NCBI RefSeq assembly: GCF_014336955.1
Contig: NZ_QRAI01000001.1
Coordinates: forward strand, 496,001 to 560,000
Source of the DNA: Saccharophagus sp. K07
GTDB taxonomy: Bacteria; Pseudomonadota; Gammaproteobacteria; Pseudomonadales; Cellvibrionaceae
Direction of reading: 5' to 3'
DNA length: 64,000 nucleotides
Both the position numbers and the translations under genes were made by a program. The notes below the pieces were generated by a model. That model was not told the origin of the DNA, did not search any database, and saw only the letters and a list, made by a program, of their open reading frames with translations. The stretch's first letter is position 1, and every line of letters starts with the position of its first letter. Positions 1 through 8,305 of the stretch are shown here, piece after piece.

Positions 1-157
1 GCTACCCAAAAGTACCGCGCTAGTCTGCCGGTTTCCCGGTCAGGTTTAGTCTGCGCGGCGCTTTTTCGCGCACCTGCAGTTTGTCGGCGCCGCTGTTTGC
101 AACCATCGAATGTAATATCGGTCTGCGGTTACGCAGGCCTAGCTGGAGGATAGTGAT
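1..157. other. Region upstream of carA
   Basis: No gene is visible in this left edge. A GGAGGA ribosome binding site lies at 145-150, seven bases before the TTG start of carA. I see no convincing arginine or purine operator and no clear sigma-70 promoter pair; a TGTAAT at about 111-116 could be a -10 box but has no good -35 partner. Confidence 0.4.
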
Positions 158-1300
158 TTGACCACTGGTACATTCAAACCCGCCATTTTGGTATTGCAGG
201 ATGGCAGTGTGTTCCGCGGCAAGGCCATAGGCGCGGAAGGGCTTTCGGTTGGTGAGGTGGTATTCAACACCGCTATCACCGGCTACCAGGAAATTCTCAC
301 AGACCCATCATACGCCGAGCAGATCGTCACCCTGACGTATCCTCATATCGGCAATACCGGAACCAACGCCGAAGACGAAGAGTATTCGCGCATCTGGGCG
401 AAAGGTCTGGTCATTCGCGACCTGCCGTTGCTGGCCAGCAATTTCCGCAACCAAACCAATCTGAGTGATTACCTGCGCAAGCACAATATCATCGGTATCG
501 CCGACATAGACACCCGCCGCCTTACCCGTCTGTTGCGCGACAAAGGCGCTCAGAATGGCTGCTTGATGGCCGGTGATGAGATCGATGAAGCCAAAGCCCT
601 GCAGGCGGCGCGCGACTTCGCCGGTTTGAAAGGTATGGACCTCGCCAAAGTCGTATCTACGCGCGAACCCTACGCGTGGAACGAGGGTTCTTGGACTCTG
701 GGCGAGGGCTTTGGCCAGCGCCCAGCAGGCGAAAGCTTCAAAGTCGTCGCTTATGACTACGGTGTAAAAAGCAACATCCTGCGCATGCTCGTCGATCGCG
801 GCTGCGACCTGACAGTTGTGCCGGCACAAACCCCTGCAGCTGAAGTTCTGGCACTGAATCCGGATGGTGTGTTCCTGTCCAACGGCCCTGGCGACCCGGA
901 GCCGTGCGATTACGCCATCAATGCCATCAAAGAAATCGTCGACAAAGGTGTTCCTGTATTCGGCATCTGCCTGGGCCACCAGTTGCTCGCCCTCGCCAGT
1001 GGCGCCAAGACCATCAAGATGAAGTTCGGCCACCACGGCGCCAACCACCCGGTGCAGGATCTGGCTTCGGGCACAGTGATGATCACCAGCCAGAACCACG
1101 GATTCGCGGTGGAAGAGAGCACTTTGCCGGCCAACCTCAAAGCGACCCATCGCTCCTTGTTTGACGGCTCCCTCCAGGGAATCAGCCGGACTGACCGACC
1201 TGCTTTCAGTTTCCAGGGACACCCAGAAGCGAGCCCCGGCCCCCACGATGCGGCGCCTTTGTTCGATCATTTCATCGAACTGATGAAGGCGCGCCGCTGA
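158..1300 (+). CDS. carA: Carbamoyl-phosphate synthase small subunit (glutaminase)
   Basis: This is the glutamine amidotransferase subunit of carbamoyl-phosphate synthase. It releases ammonia from glutamine and passes it to CarB for arginine and pyrimidine synthesis. The 380 residues match the usual length. The C-terminal class I amidotransferase domain carries the nucleophile in FGICLGHQ (Cys271) and the His355/Glu357 pair in GHPEAS, each two positions later than in the E. coli enzyme. The N-terminal half is the CarA-specific domain that contacts CarB. The start is TTG, chosen because GGAGGA lies seven bases upstream and no ATG precedes the conserved beginning. carB follows after 60 bases and greA overlaps carB, so the three probably form one transcript. 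Confidence 0.97.
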   Translation: MTTGTFKPAILVLQDGSVFRGKAIGAEGLSVGEVVFNTAITGYQEILTDPSYAEQIVTLTYPHIGNTGTNAEDEEYSRIWAKGLVIRDLPLLASNFRNQTNLSDYLRKHNIIGIADIDTRRLTRLLRDKGAQNGCLMAGDEIDEAKALQAARDFAGLKGMDLAKVVSTREPYAWNEGSWTLGEGFGQRPAGESFKVVAYDYGVKSNILRMLVDRGCDLTVVPAQTPAAEVLALNPDGVFLSNGPGDPEPCDYAINAIKEIVDKGVPVFGICLGHQLLALASGAKTIKMKFGHHGANHPVQDLASGTVMITSQNHGFAVEESTLPANLKATHRSLFDGSLQGISRTDRPAFSFQGHPEASPGPHDAAPLFDHFIELMKARR

Positions 1301-1360
1301 GGGCCAGCCTACTTTTCCGTCTTGAAATATTGATGTCTCAGAGAACAGCGGACCCCGACT

Positions 1361-4300
1361 ATGCCAAAACGCACCGACATCCAATCCATATTAATCATTG
1401 GTGCAGGGCCGATTGTGATCGGCCAGGCCTGTGAGTTCGATTACTCCGGCGCCCAAGCATGTAAAGCACTGCGCGAAGAGGGTTACAGAGTCATTCTGGT
1501 CAACTCCAACCCCGCCACCATCATGACCGACCCGGCGATGGCCGATGCGACCTATATCGAGCCCATCACCTGGGAAACCGTGGCGCAAATCATCGAACGT
1601 GAACGCCCGGATGCGATTCTGCCCACCATGGGCGGCCAGACCGCGCTGAACTGCGCCCTGGCGCTGCACAGACACGGCATTCTGGAGAAATACAACGTCG
1701 AACTGATCGGCGCCAAAGAAGACGCCATCCACAAAGCGGAAGACCGCGATCTGTTCGACAAGGCCATGAAAAAGATCGGCCTGGAAACCGCGCGCGCGCG
1801 CATAGTGCACAACCTGGCCGAAGCTATGGAAGTGCCGAAGGAATTCGGCTTCCCCTGCATTATTCGCCCGTCTTTCACCATGGGCGGTTCCGGCGGCGGT
1901 ATCGCCTACAACTGGGAAGAATTCGAAGAGATCTGTGTGCGCGGTCTCGACCTGTCGCCCACCAATGAACTGCTGATCGACGAATCCCTACTCGGCTGGA
2001 AAGAGTACGAGATGGAAGTTGTGCGCGACAAAAACGACAACTGCATCATCGTCTGCTCCATCGAAAACTTCGACCCCATGGGTGTACACACCGGTGACTC
2101 CATCACCGTTGCTCCGGCGCAGACGCTGACCGACAAGGAATACCAGATCATGCGCAACGCCTCCATCGCGGTGTTGCGTGAAATCGGTGTAGAAACCGGC
2201 GGTTCCAATGTGCAGTTCGCGGTGAACCCGGAAAATGGCCGTATGGTGGTCATTGAGATGAACCCGCGAGTTTCCCGTTCATCCGCACTGGCTTCCAAAG
2301 CGACTGGCTTCCCCATTGCGAAAGTCGCTGCCAAATTGGCGGTTGGTTACACCCTGGACGAGCTGAAAAACGAAATCACCGGCGGTGCAACGCCGGCATC
2401 GTTCGAGCCGACCATTGACTATGTTGTCACCAAGGTTCCGCGTTTTACCTTCGAAAAATTCGGCGATGCCGACGCGCGCCTGACCACCCAGATGAAATCC
2501 GTGGGTGAGGTAATGGCGATCGGCCGCAATTTCCAAGAATCGCTGCAAAAAGCTCTGCGCGGATTGGAAGTCGGTTCTGCCGGTTTTGAGAGCAAAGTTG
2601 ACCTGGCTGATCCGGAAGCGTTGGCGCGCATTCGCCGCGATCTGACCACTCCAGGCGCTGAGCGCATCTGGTATGTGGGCGATGCCTTCCGCGCCGGCAT
2701 GACCGTGGAAGAGGTTTACCAAACCTCGAAAATCGACCCGTGGTTCCTGGCGCAGATCGAAGACATCATCTCAACGGAAGAACATCTGAAATCCAAACCC
2801 TTGTCCGGAATCGACGCTGAGACCATGTTCAACCTCAAGCGCAAAGGCTTCTCGGACAAGCGTCTGGCGCATCTGCTTGGCGTCACTGAAAAAACCGTGC
2901 GCGATCATCGTCACAAGCTCGGCGTGCGCCCGGTTTATAAGCGCGTGGATACCTGTGCGGCGGAGTTCTCCACCTCGACCGCTTATATGTACTCCAGCTA
3001 CGACGAGGAGTGTGAAGCTCAACCGACCAACCGTGAAAAAATCATGGTTCTCGGCGGTGGTCCCAACCGTATCGGCCAAGGCATCGAATTCGACTACTGC
3101 TGTGTACACGCGGCGCTGGCTGCGCGGGAAGATGGTTACGAGACCATCATGGTCAACTGTAACCCCGAGACAGTGTCTACCGATTACGACACGTCCGACC
3201 GCTTGTATTTCGAGCCGGTAACTCTGGAAGATGTGATCGAAATCGTGCACAAAGAAAAACCCAAGGGCGTTATCGTTCAGTTCGGCGGTCAGACTCCGCT
3301 GAAACTGGCGCGCGCGCTGGAAGCCGAAGGTGTGCCGATTATCGGTACCAGCCCGGAAGCCATCGACCGTGCGGAAGACCGCGAGCGCTTCCAACAGATG
3401 ATCGAGCGCCTCGGCTTGCGCCAACCGCCTAATGCGATCGTGCGCTCTATCGATGAAGCCGTGCGCAAAGCGGAAGAAGTGAAATATCCGCTGGTGGTCC
3501 GTCCCTCCTATGTATTGGGTGGCCGCGCCATGGAAATCGTCTATTCCGAAAAAGAATTGCGCACCTATATGCGCGATGCGGTGCAAGCCTCGGAAGACGC
3601 GCCGGTTCTGCTCGACCACTTCCTTAACAATGCCATCGAAGTCGATATAGACGCGGTGTCCGACGGCAAAGAGGTTGTGATCGGTGGCATCATGCAGCAC
3701 ATCGAGCAGTGTGGTGTTCACTCCGGTGACTCTGCATGTTCATTGCCACCTTACTCTCTGCCGGAAGACGTGCAGAACGCCATGCGTGAACAAGTGCGCA
3801 AAATGGCATTGGAGTTGGGCGTTGTCGGCTTGATGAACTGTCAGTTGGCGTATCAGGACGGTGAGATCTACATCATCGAAGTCAATCCGCGCGCATCTCG
3901 TACAGTGCCGTTCGTGTCGAAATGTATCGGCGTGTCCCTGGCGAAAGTCGCCGCTCGCTGCCAGACCGGCAAAACACTGGCTGAGCAGGGTTTCACCAAG
4001 GAAATCATTCCGAAATACTTCAGCGTAAAAGAAGCGGTGTTCCCATTTAACAAATTCCCGTCAGTGGACCCGATTCTCGGACCTGAAATGAAGTCCACCG
4101 GTGAAGTCATGGGCGTGGGTGACACCTTTGCTGAAGCTTTTGCCAAGTCGCAGTTGGGCAGCGGGGCGCGTTTGCCGACGAAAGGTACCGCGTTTATTAG
4201 CGTGCGCGACTTCGACAAAGACGGCTCCGTTCACGTCGCAAAAGAATTGGCGGATCTCGGTTTTGAACTGGTTGCTACTCGAGGTACAGCAGCCCGTTTG

Positions 4301-4579
4301 CAAGAAGCCGGGCTCAATGTGCGCGTAGTCAATAAGGTGGCGGAAGGGCGTCCGCACATAGTGGATATGATCAAAAACAAAGAGGTGGATCTGGTGATCA
4401 ACACCACCGAAGGGAAACAGGCGATTCGCGATTCTTCATCCATTCGCCGCAACGCGGAAAATCAGCGCGTTTATTACACCACCACTTTGGCTGCAGCTAA
4501 CGCATTGTGCATGGCGATTCGTTTTGGTCAGCAACAAAAAGTGCGTCGCTTGCAAGAGTTACATGAGGGGATTGCCTAA
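1361..4579 (+). CDS. carB: Carbamoyl-phosphate synthase large subunit
   Basis: The large subunit makes carbamoyl phosphate from bicarbonate, ammonia and two ATP. At 1072 residues it has the family's full length and the expected internal duplication. Each half has a biotin-carboxylase-like N-terminal fold and an ATP-grasp domain: [19 protein letters not shown] opens the first and [17 protein letters not shown] the second. An oligomerisation region lies between them and an MGS-like allosteric domain lies at the end, near residues 930-1072. The stop codon overlaps the ATG of greA by one base (TAATG), which argues for translational coupling. Nothing is missing or broken. Confidence 0.98.
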   Translation: MPKRTDIQSILIIGAGPIVIGQACEFDYSGAQACKALREEGYRVILVNSNPATIMTDPAMADATYIEPITWETVAQIIERERPDAILPTMGGQTALNCALALHRHGILEKYNVELIGAKEDAIHKAEDRDLFDKAMKKIGLETARARIVHNLAEAMEVPKEFGFPCIIRPSFTMGGSGGGIAYNWEEFEEICVRGLDLSPTNELLIDESLLGWKEYEMEVVRDKNDNCIIVCSIENFDPMGVHTGDSITVAPAQTLTDKEYQIMRNASIAVLREIGVETGGSNVQFAVNPENGRMVVIEMNPRVSRSSALASKATGFPIAKVAAKLAVGYTLDELKNEITGGATPASFEPTIDYVVTKVPRFTFEKFGDADARLTTQMKSVGEVMAIGRNFQESLQKALRGLEVGSAGFESKVDLADPEALARIRRDLTTPGAERIWYVGDAFRAGMTVEEVYQTSKIDPWFLAQIEDIISTEEHLKSKPLSGIDAETMFNLKRKGFSDKRLAHLLGVTEKTVRDHRHKLGVRPVYKRVDTCAAEFSTSTAYMYSSYDEECEAQPTNREKIMVLGGGPNRIGQGIEFDYCCVHAALAAREDGYETIMVNCNPETVSTDYDTSDRLYFEPVTLEDVIEIVHKEKPKGVIVQFGGQTPLKLARALEAEGVPIIGTSPEAIDRAEDRERFQQMIERLGLRQPPNAIVRSIDEAVRKAEEVKYPLVVRPSYVLGGRAMEIVYSEKELRTYMRDAVQASEDAPVLLDHFLNNAIEVDIDAVSDGKEVVIGGIMQHIEQCGVHSGDSACSLPPYSLPEDVQNAMREQVRKMALELGVVGLMNCQLAYQDGEIYIIEVNPRASRTVPFVSKCIGVSLAKVAARCQTGKTLAEQGFTKEIIPKYFSVKEAVFPFNKFPSVDPILGPEMKSTGEVMGVGDTFAEAFAKSQLGSGARLPTKGTAFISVRDFDKDGSVHVAKELADLGFELVATRGTAARLQEAGLNVRVVNKVAEGRPHIVDMIKNKEVDLVINTTEGKQAIRDSSSIRRNAENQRVYYTTTLAAANALCMAIRFGQQQKVRRLQELHEGIA

Positions 4580-5061
4580 TGGCATTAAACAAAGTTCCAA
4601 TGACAGTGGAAGGCGCGGAAAAACTGCGCCTGGAGCTGGAGCATCTGAAAAAAGTCGAGCGTCCGCGCATCGTTAAAGCGATTGCCGAGGCGCGTGAACA
4701 TGGTGATTTGAAGGAAAATGCGGAATATCACGCAGCGCGTGAGCAACAGAGTTTTTGTGAAGGGCGCATTCAGGAAATCGAAGCCAAATTATCGCTCGCG
4801 CAAATCATCGACGTAAAATCCATTCCGGAAACCGGTCGTGTGATTTTTGGGGCGACCGTTGAGCTCGTCAATGTCGAAACCGATGAATCCGTCACTTACC
4901 AAATCGTCGGTGAAGATGAGGCGGATATCAAAAGCAATAAGATTTCCGTTTCCTCACCGATTGCTCGCGCTCTGGTGGGCAAAGAAGTCGGTGACATAGC
5001 CGTCGTTAAAGCTCCGGGCGGCGATATTGAATATGAAATCGAAGCTGTTCGTCATATCTGA
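4579..5061 (+). CDS. greA: Transcription elongation factor GreA
   Basis: GreA binds the secondary channel of RNA polymerase and stimulates cleavage of backtracked transcripts. The 160 residues match the family. The N-terminal half is the antiparallel coiled coil with the acidic tip ([17 protein letters not shown]) and the C-terminal half is the FKBP-like globular domain ([15 protein letters not shown]). The start overlaps the carB stop by one base. The order carA-carB-greA is common in gammaproteobacteria. Confidence 0.97.
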   Translation: MALNKVPMTVEGAEKLRLELEHLKKVERPRIVKAIAEAREHGDLKENAEYHAAREQQSFCEGRIQEIEAKLSLAQIIDVKSIPETGRVIFGATVELVNVETDESVTYQIVGEDEADIKSNKISVSSPIARALVGKEVGDIAVVKAPGGDIEYEIEAVRHI

Positions 5062-5068
5062 CCTTCCT

Positions 5069-5091
5069 GCGCCGGTGCACGCCGGCGCTTT
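5069..5091 (+). terminator. Weak hairpin after greA
   Basis: GCGCCGG (5069-5075) pairs with CCGGCGC (5082-5088) across a six-base loop and is followed by only three T. It may be a partial terminator for carAB-greA or a hairpin before the next small gene. Confidence 0.45.
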
Positions 5092-5103
5092 CCTGATCAT
5101 GCA

Positions 5104-5709
5104 GTGTTCCTGATCATGCAAACCAATTCTTCCTCTCATTCATTTCCAGTGATCAGTATGGGCAAATTGACCCTGCTGTATTTTGCCACCGCTGGTTTTT
5201 ACGTGGTTTATTGGTTTTATCTCTGTTGGCGCGGCGCTGAGAGCGTTACCGGCAGACGCTATTTCCGCGTGGGCCGTGCCGCCTTCGCAGTGATATTCGT
5301 ATATGAATTGTTTCATTTGATTTTCAACGAAGAGCGCCGCAGAGGCGGGGATTATCCGTGGCGTCCCGCAAAACTCGCCTGGGTATTTATAGGTGCGGCG
5401 GTTTTGCAGGTGCTGTTTAGTTACAGCATCGATCGTTTTGGACTCGGTTGTTGGAGCCAGTTATCCGCATTTATTCTGGTGCTGATTGTGCAGTTTTATT
5501 CGATATACCAAGCTCAGCTTGCGTTAAATCGAATTGAAGGTGACCCCTTCGGGCGGCGCAATGAAAAACTGACCATGCAAACGCATATTGCGATAGTGGC
5601 GGGTTTGTATATCTGGTTCAACCTGATATCGAATTGCCTTTATCACCAGTCTGCGACAGCTCCTAACGCGCCTGCGACTGTCCCCGCACCCAATTCCTCC
5701 GTTCTATAA
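5104..5709 (+). CDS. Small multi-pass membrane protein, function unknown
   Basis: This is a hydrophobic protein of up to 201 residues. It begins with the pattern TLLYFATAGFYVVYWFY, which resembles the start of DUF4234-type membrane proteins. About four membrane segments can be seen, near residues 22-42, 58-75, 95-112 and 118-138, with another near 160-180. An Arg/Glu-rich loop (NEERRRGG) follows the second. The start is uncertain: GTG at 5104 and ATG at 5116 both lie at a short direct repeat, ATG at 5158 sits just before the first membrane segment, and none has a good ribosome binding site. The tail is rich in Ala, Pro and Thr. A strong palindromic terminator follows. No function can be assigned. 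Confidence 0.7.
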   Translation: MFLIMQTNSSSHSFPVISMGKLTLLYFATAGFYVVYWFYLCWRGAESVTGRRYFRVGRAAFAVIFVYELFHLIFNEERRRGGDYPWRPAKLAWVFIGAAVLQVLFSYSIDRFGLGCWSQLSAFILVLIVQFYSIYQAQLALNRIEGDPFGRRNEKLTMQTHIAIVAGLYIWFNLISNCLYHQSATAPNAPATVPAPNSSVL

Positions 5710-5712
5710 CGC

Positions 5713-5746
5713 ACAACACAGATCGGCGCCGATCTGTGTTGTTTTC
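5713..5746. terminator. Bidirectional palindromic terminator
   Basis: A perfect 30-base palindrome covers 5713-5742. The left arm is ACAACACAGATCGGC and the right arm is its exact complement. TTTT follows on the plus strand. It lies between the convergent membrane-protein gene and trpG, so it probably ends both transcripts. Confidence 0.8.
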
Positions 5747-5753
5747 CCTTCGA

Positions 5754-6401
5754 TTAAGCCTCTGGCAATAAAAAATTGCGCAGCAATTCGCGCCCACCTT
5801 CGGTGGCGAAGGATTCCGGGTGATATTGAATTCCTTCGATGGGAAACTGCCGGTGGCGCAATCCCATGATTTCGCAGCCAGCCAAGGCCGCTTGCGCCAG
5901 ATCTTCCGGCATATCCGGCTTAGCAATAACTGAAGTAATTTCCAGGCAATCCGGTAATGACTGCGCCTCCACCATCAATGAGTGGTAGCGCATGATTTCC
6001 AGCGCTTGCGGAATATTGTGATAAACCCCGCGACCGTCGTGCTGAATCAAGGATGTTTTGCCATGCATAGGAACTGGCGCGCGCACGACCATGCCACCGA
6101 AACAATGAGCAATTCCCTGCATGCCGAGACACACGCCCAACAATGGAATGGTTTTTCCAAGTTGCAAAATCACATCGCTGCACACGCCAAAATAATTGCG
6201 GTCATCCGGTGAGCCGGGGCCGGGGGAAATAATGATCCGATCCGGATCGAGCTGTTGAATCTCCTCTAACGTAATTTCGTTATTGCGCTTGACCAGCACA
6301 TTGAAATGGCCAAAGCCGAGTTTGGACGAAAGAATTTCGCCTACATACTGGTAAAGGTTGTAGGTAAAGGAGTCGTAATTGTCGATGATTAAAACGAGCA
6401 T
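5754..6401 (-). CDS. trpG: Anthranilate synthase component II (glutamine amidotransferase)
   Basis: This class I glutamine amidotransferase supplies ammonia to the anthranilate synthase large subunit encoded just upstream. The 215 residues show the triad Cys91 (GVCLGMQ), His194 and Glu196 (YHPES), and the SPGPGSP oxyanion loop. Some PabA proteins serve both anthranilate and aminobenzoate synthases, and sequence alone cannot exclude a double role. It is the last gene of trpR-trpE-trpG, 14 bases after trpE. trpD and trpC, which often follow, are absent. Confidence 0.9.
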   Translation of the reverse strand: MLVLIIDNYDSFTYNLYQYVGEILSSKLGFGHFNVLVKRNNEITLEEIQQLDPDRIIISPGPGSPDDRNYFGVCSDVILQLGKTIPLLGVCLGMQGIAHCFGGMVVRAPVPMHGKTSLIQHDGRGVYHNIPQALEIMRYHSLMVEAQSLPDCLEITSVIAKPDMPEDLAQAALAGCEIMGLRHRQFPIEGIQYHPESFATEGGRELLRNFLLPEA

Positions 6402-6415
6402 AAGTGAGACCTGAA

Positions 6416-7822
6416 TCAGCCCTTATCGGCTGGAGATTTCTTTTCAAAGGTGGCGAGCACGTTGCGCATGGCGGAAAGTTTGCGCTCGATTTCCAGGTAT
6501 TCGTCGTCGGCGTTGGAGTCGTACACATTGCCGCCGCAGGTTTGCGCGTAGGCTTCTTCCCCTTTGATAAAGACCGAACGAATGGGAATGGCAAAGGTGC
6601 AGTCGCCATTGAAACTGAATTGGCCAATGGCGCCGCCGTAAGGGCCTCGGCCATCGGACTCCAGGCCGTTGATGATTTTCATGGCTTCTACTTTGGGGGC
6701 GCCGGTCAAAGTTCCCGCTGGGAAATTGGATGCCAGTGCGGAAAACATATCTTCGTTTTCATTCAATATGCCGACAATTTCCGAAGAAATATGCTGGACG
6801 TGGGAAAAGCGTTTGATGTCCATCAGGTTGCGAACTTTGACTGTGCCAAAACGCGCAACTCGTCCTAGGTCATTGCGGTGCAAGTCCACCAGCATATTGT
6901 GCTCGGCAATTTCTTTGGGATCGTTCAATAATTTGCGTGCGAGTTGCGTATCTTCGGTGGCGTCTTTGCCGCGTTTGGTGGTGCCGGCGAGAGGGTAGGT
7001 TTCCATTTCGCCATTGCGCAGGCGGAACAACAATTCCGGCGAGGCACCGATAATTTTCTGATCGGAGAATTTGACGTAATACATATGCGGCGATGGATTG
7101 GTGTCACGTAACTTGGAATAAATGTGCGTGGCATCACCGCGAATAATGTAGCGGGTTTTAAAACCGACTTCGCACTGGAAAATCAAACCTGCGCGAATAT
7201 CTTCTTTGACTTTTGCTACTGCTTGCGCGTGTTCGGCGCGGGACATGGTATCGCCTAAGCAAATGCACTCGGTCTCGCCAAACTCTTCGTACTTTTCATA
7301 AAGCAGTGGTTCAATTTCTTTGTAACGATTGTGGCCGTAATAGTAATAAAAAATTTCTCCGGTCATCTGGTCGTAGACTAAGCCATCCAGATAAACACCG
7401 AATTTAAACGGCTCAAATAAAGTACTGGTTTTGATATTGAGGCTAGGCTCGAAAAAATTGACTGAGTCATACCCGAGATAGCCGACTATGCCGCCGGCAT
7501 AACGCCGGGAAATAATATTTTGTGGCACCAGTTCGCGCAGTGCGTAATAGGGATTGGCACAGGTGTGTTTCTGTATTGCACCGGTTTTGGTATCACGGAT
7601 GCACAGAGTGTTGCGATCCTCTGCGTAAATTAGCTGGGCAGGGTCGAAACCTATGATGTGGTGGCGGGAGATATGACTTTCTTCACCGAGGGATTCGAAT
7701 AAAAAACAATTATCATAACGTTTTTCGATTTTGCGAAACAACTCGAAAAAGTTATGGTCTTCCGCCAGTTTTACGTAGCTGGGCTTGCCTGGCAGTTCGA
7801 TTTTGGAAGGTTTGGTGCTCAT
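6416..7822 (-). CDS. trpE: Anthranilate synthase component I
   Basis: The large subunit converts chorismate and ammonia to anthranilate, the first step of tryptophan synthesis. It has the chorismate-binding signatures NPSPHMYYV, GASPELLFRL, PLAGTTKRG, LVDLHRNDLGRVA and FPAGTLTGAPKV. An N-terminal FLFESLG stretch corresponds to the tryptophan-binding LLES region, which favours TrpE over PabB. The segment GLIFQCEVGFK differs from the usual QVV-SQR of proteobacterial TrpE, so this is a divergent subtype. I chose ATG 7822 (468 residues), which has GAGAAG just before it, over ATG 7837. The gene starts 23 bases after the trpR stop. Confidence 0.9.
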   Translation of the reverse strand: MSTKPSKIELPGKPSYVKLAEDHNFFELFRKIEKRYDNCFLFESLGEESHISRHHIIGFDPAQLIYAEDRNTLCIRDTKTGAIQKHTCANPYYALRELVPQNIISRRYAGGIVGYLGYDSVNFFEPSLNIKTSTLFEPFKFGVYLDGLVYDQMTGEIFYYYYGHNRYKEIEPLLYEKYEEFGETECICLGDTMSRAEHAQAVAKVKEDIRAGLIFQCEVGFKTRYIIRGDATHIYSKLRDTNPSPHMYYVKFSDQKIIGASPELLFRLRNGEMETYPLAGTTKRGKDATEDTQLARKLLNDPKEIAEHNMLVDLHRNDLGRVARFGTVKVRNLMDIKRFSHVQHISSEIVGILNENEDMFSALASNFPAGTLTGAPKVEAMKIINGLESDGRGPYGGAIGQFSFNGDCTFAIPIRSVFIKGEEAYAQTCGGNVYDSNADDEYLEIERKLSAMRNVLATFEKKSPADKG

Positions 7823-7845
7823 AAGCTTCTCGTGCATACCAGCGG

Positions 7846-8142
7846 TCAGCGTTTGTGCTTTTCCGCAGGATTCGTGGAAAAAGTGTAATTTGCAAAAAAG
7901 CGGCTATGGCGCAACGCTGCCGCGCCGCGCGTCACGGTGGCGATTCCAACATTTAAGGTTGCAGCGATTTCTCGCTGGGGAATATCCTGCTTAAGCATGC
8001 GAAAAATCTGTAGACGGTTTTCCAGTTCCTCGAATTCTCGAGGCGTTAGAATGGCTTCCAGTGCGTCTTCCATTTCTTTGGGGTCAGAAATGTCGCACAG
8101 AAGTTGGATAAGTTCGCGATGGGGGGGGGGTCGTGTATTCAT
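7846..8142 (-). CDS. trpR: Trp operon repressor family protein
   Basis: TrpR-family repressors bind tryptophan and then operators with CTAG half-sites. The 98 residues are slightly shorter than the E. coli protein and show the conserved core: LTPREFEELENRL, then the helix-turn-helix IPQREIAATLNVGIATVTRG, close to the E. coli sequence around GAGIATITRGS. The gene heads an operon with trpE and trpG, so it probably represses its own transcript. Codons 5-8 contain ten consecutive C on the coding strand (plus strand 8121-8130). A one-base slip there would abolish the protein. No Shine-Dalgarno sequence precedes the ATG. Confidence 0.88.
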   Translation of the reverse strand: MNTRPPPHRELIQLLCDISDPKEMEDALEAILTPREFEELENRLQIFRMLKQDIPQREIAATLNVGIATVTRGAAALRHSRFFANYTFSTNPAEKHKR

Positions 8143-8160
8143 GTACTAGTACGTTACCAC
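8143..8160 (-). promoter_or_regulatory. Candidate TrpR operator before trpR
   Basis: Directly before the trpR ATG, the minus strand reads GTGGTAACGTACTAGTAC. It matches the TrpR consensus GTACTAGTTAACTAGTAC at 12 of 18 positions and includes the complete half-site GTACTAGTAC, a 10-base palindrome at 8143-8152. A possible -10 box TACAAT lies upstream at 8178-8173 on the minus strand. Autoregulation by TrpR is inferred from this. Confidence 0.5.
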
Positions 8161-8203
8161 CGAAGAGGAGAGATTGTAAATCAGATTTTCTATATTGGTT
8201 GCG

Positions 8204-8214
8204 TGGTACGACCA
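8204..8214. promoter_or_regulatory. FadR-family operator upstream of the GH9 gene
   Basis: TGGTACGACCA is a perfect match to the TGGT-N3-ACCA palindrome bound by FadR-subfamily GntR regulators. It lies about 92 bases before the GH9 start and matches the sites found around the pectin genes in this window. It also lies upstream of divergent trpR, so its target is not fully certain. Confidence 0.5.
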
Positions 8215-8305
8215 GCGGCTCTCATGAGCGAGTCGGTGGGTTGGCGTTTCATATTTTGGTCTGTTAGGCTCCGAAGCCTGAATTGACTTCTCTTGGGAGA
8301 TCCAG

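Noticed and set aside
308-1384. A 358-codon minus-strand frame opposite carA
   Set aside because: carA is unambiguous with all catalytic residues. The antisense product has no recognisable domain.
2771-3721. A 316-codon minus-strand frame inside carB
   Set aside because: carB is complete and conserved here; the antisense frame has no family features and arises from its codon bias.
8143-8305. Tryptophan leader peptide for attenuation of the trp genes
   Set aside because: No short ORF with adjacent Trp codons and no terminator/antiterminator pair is visible before trpR or trpE.
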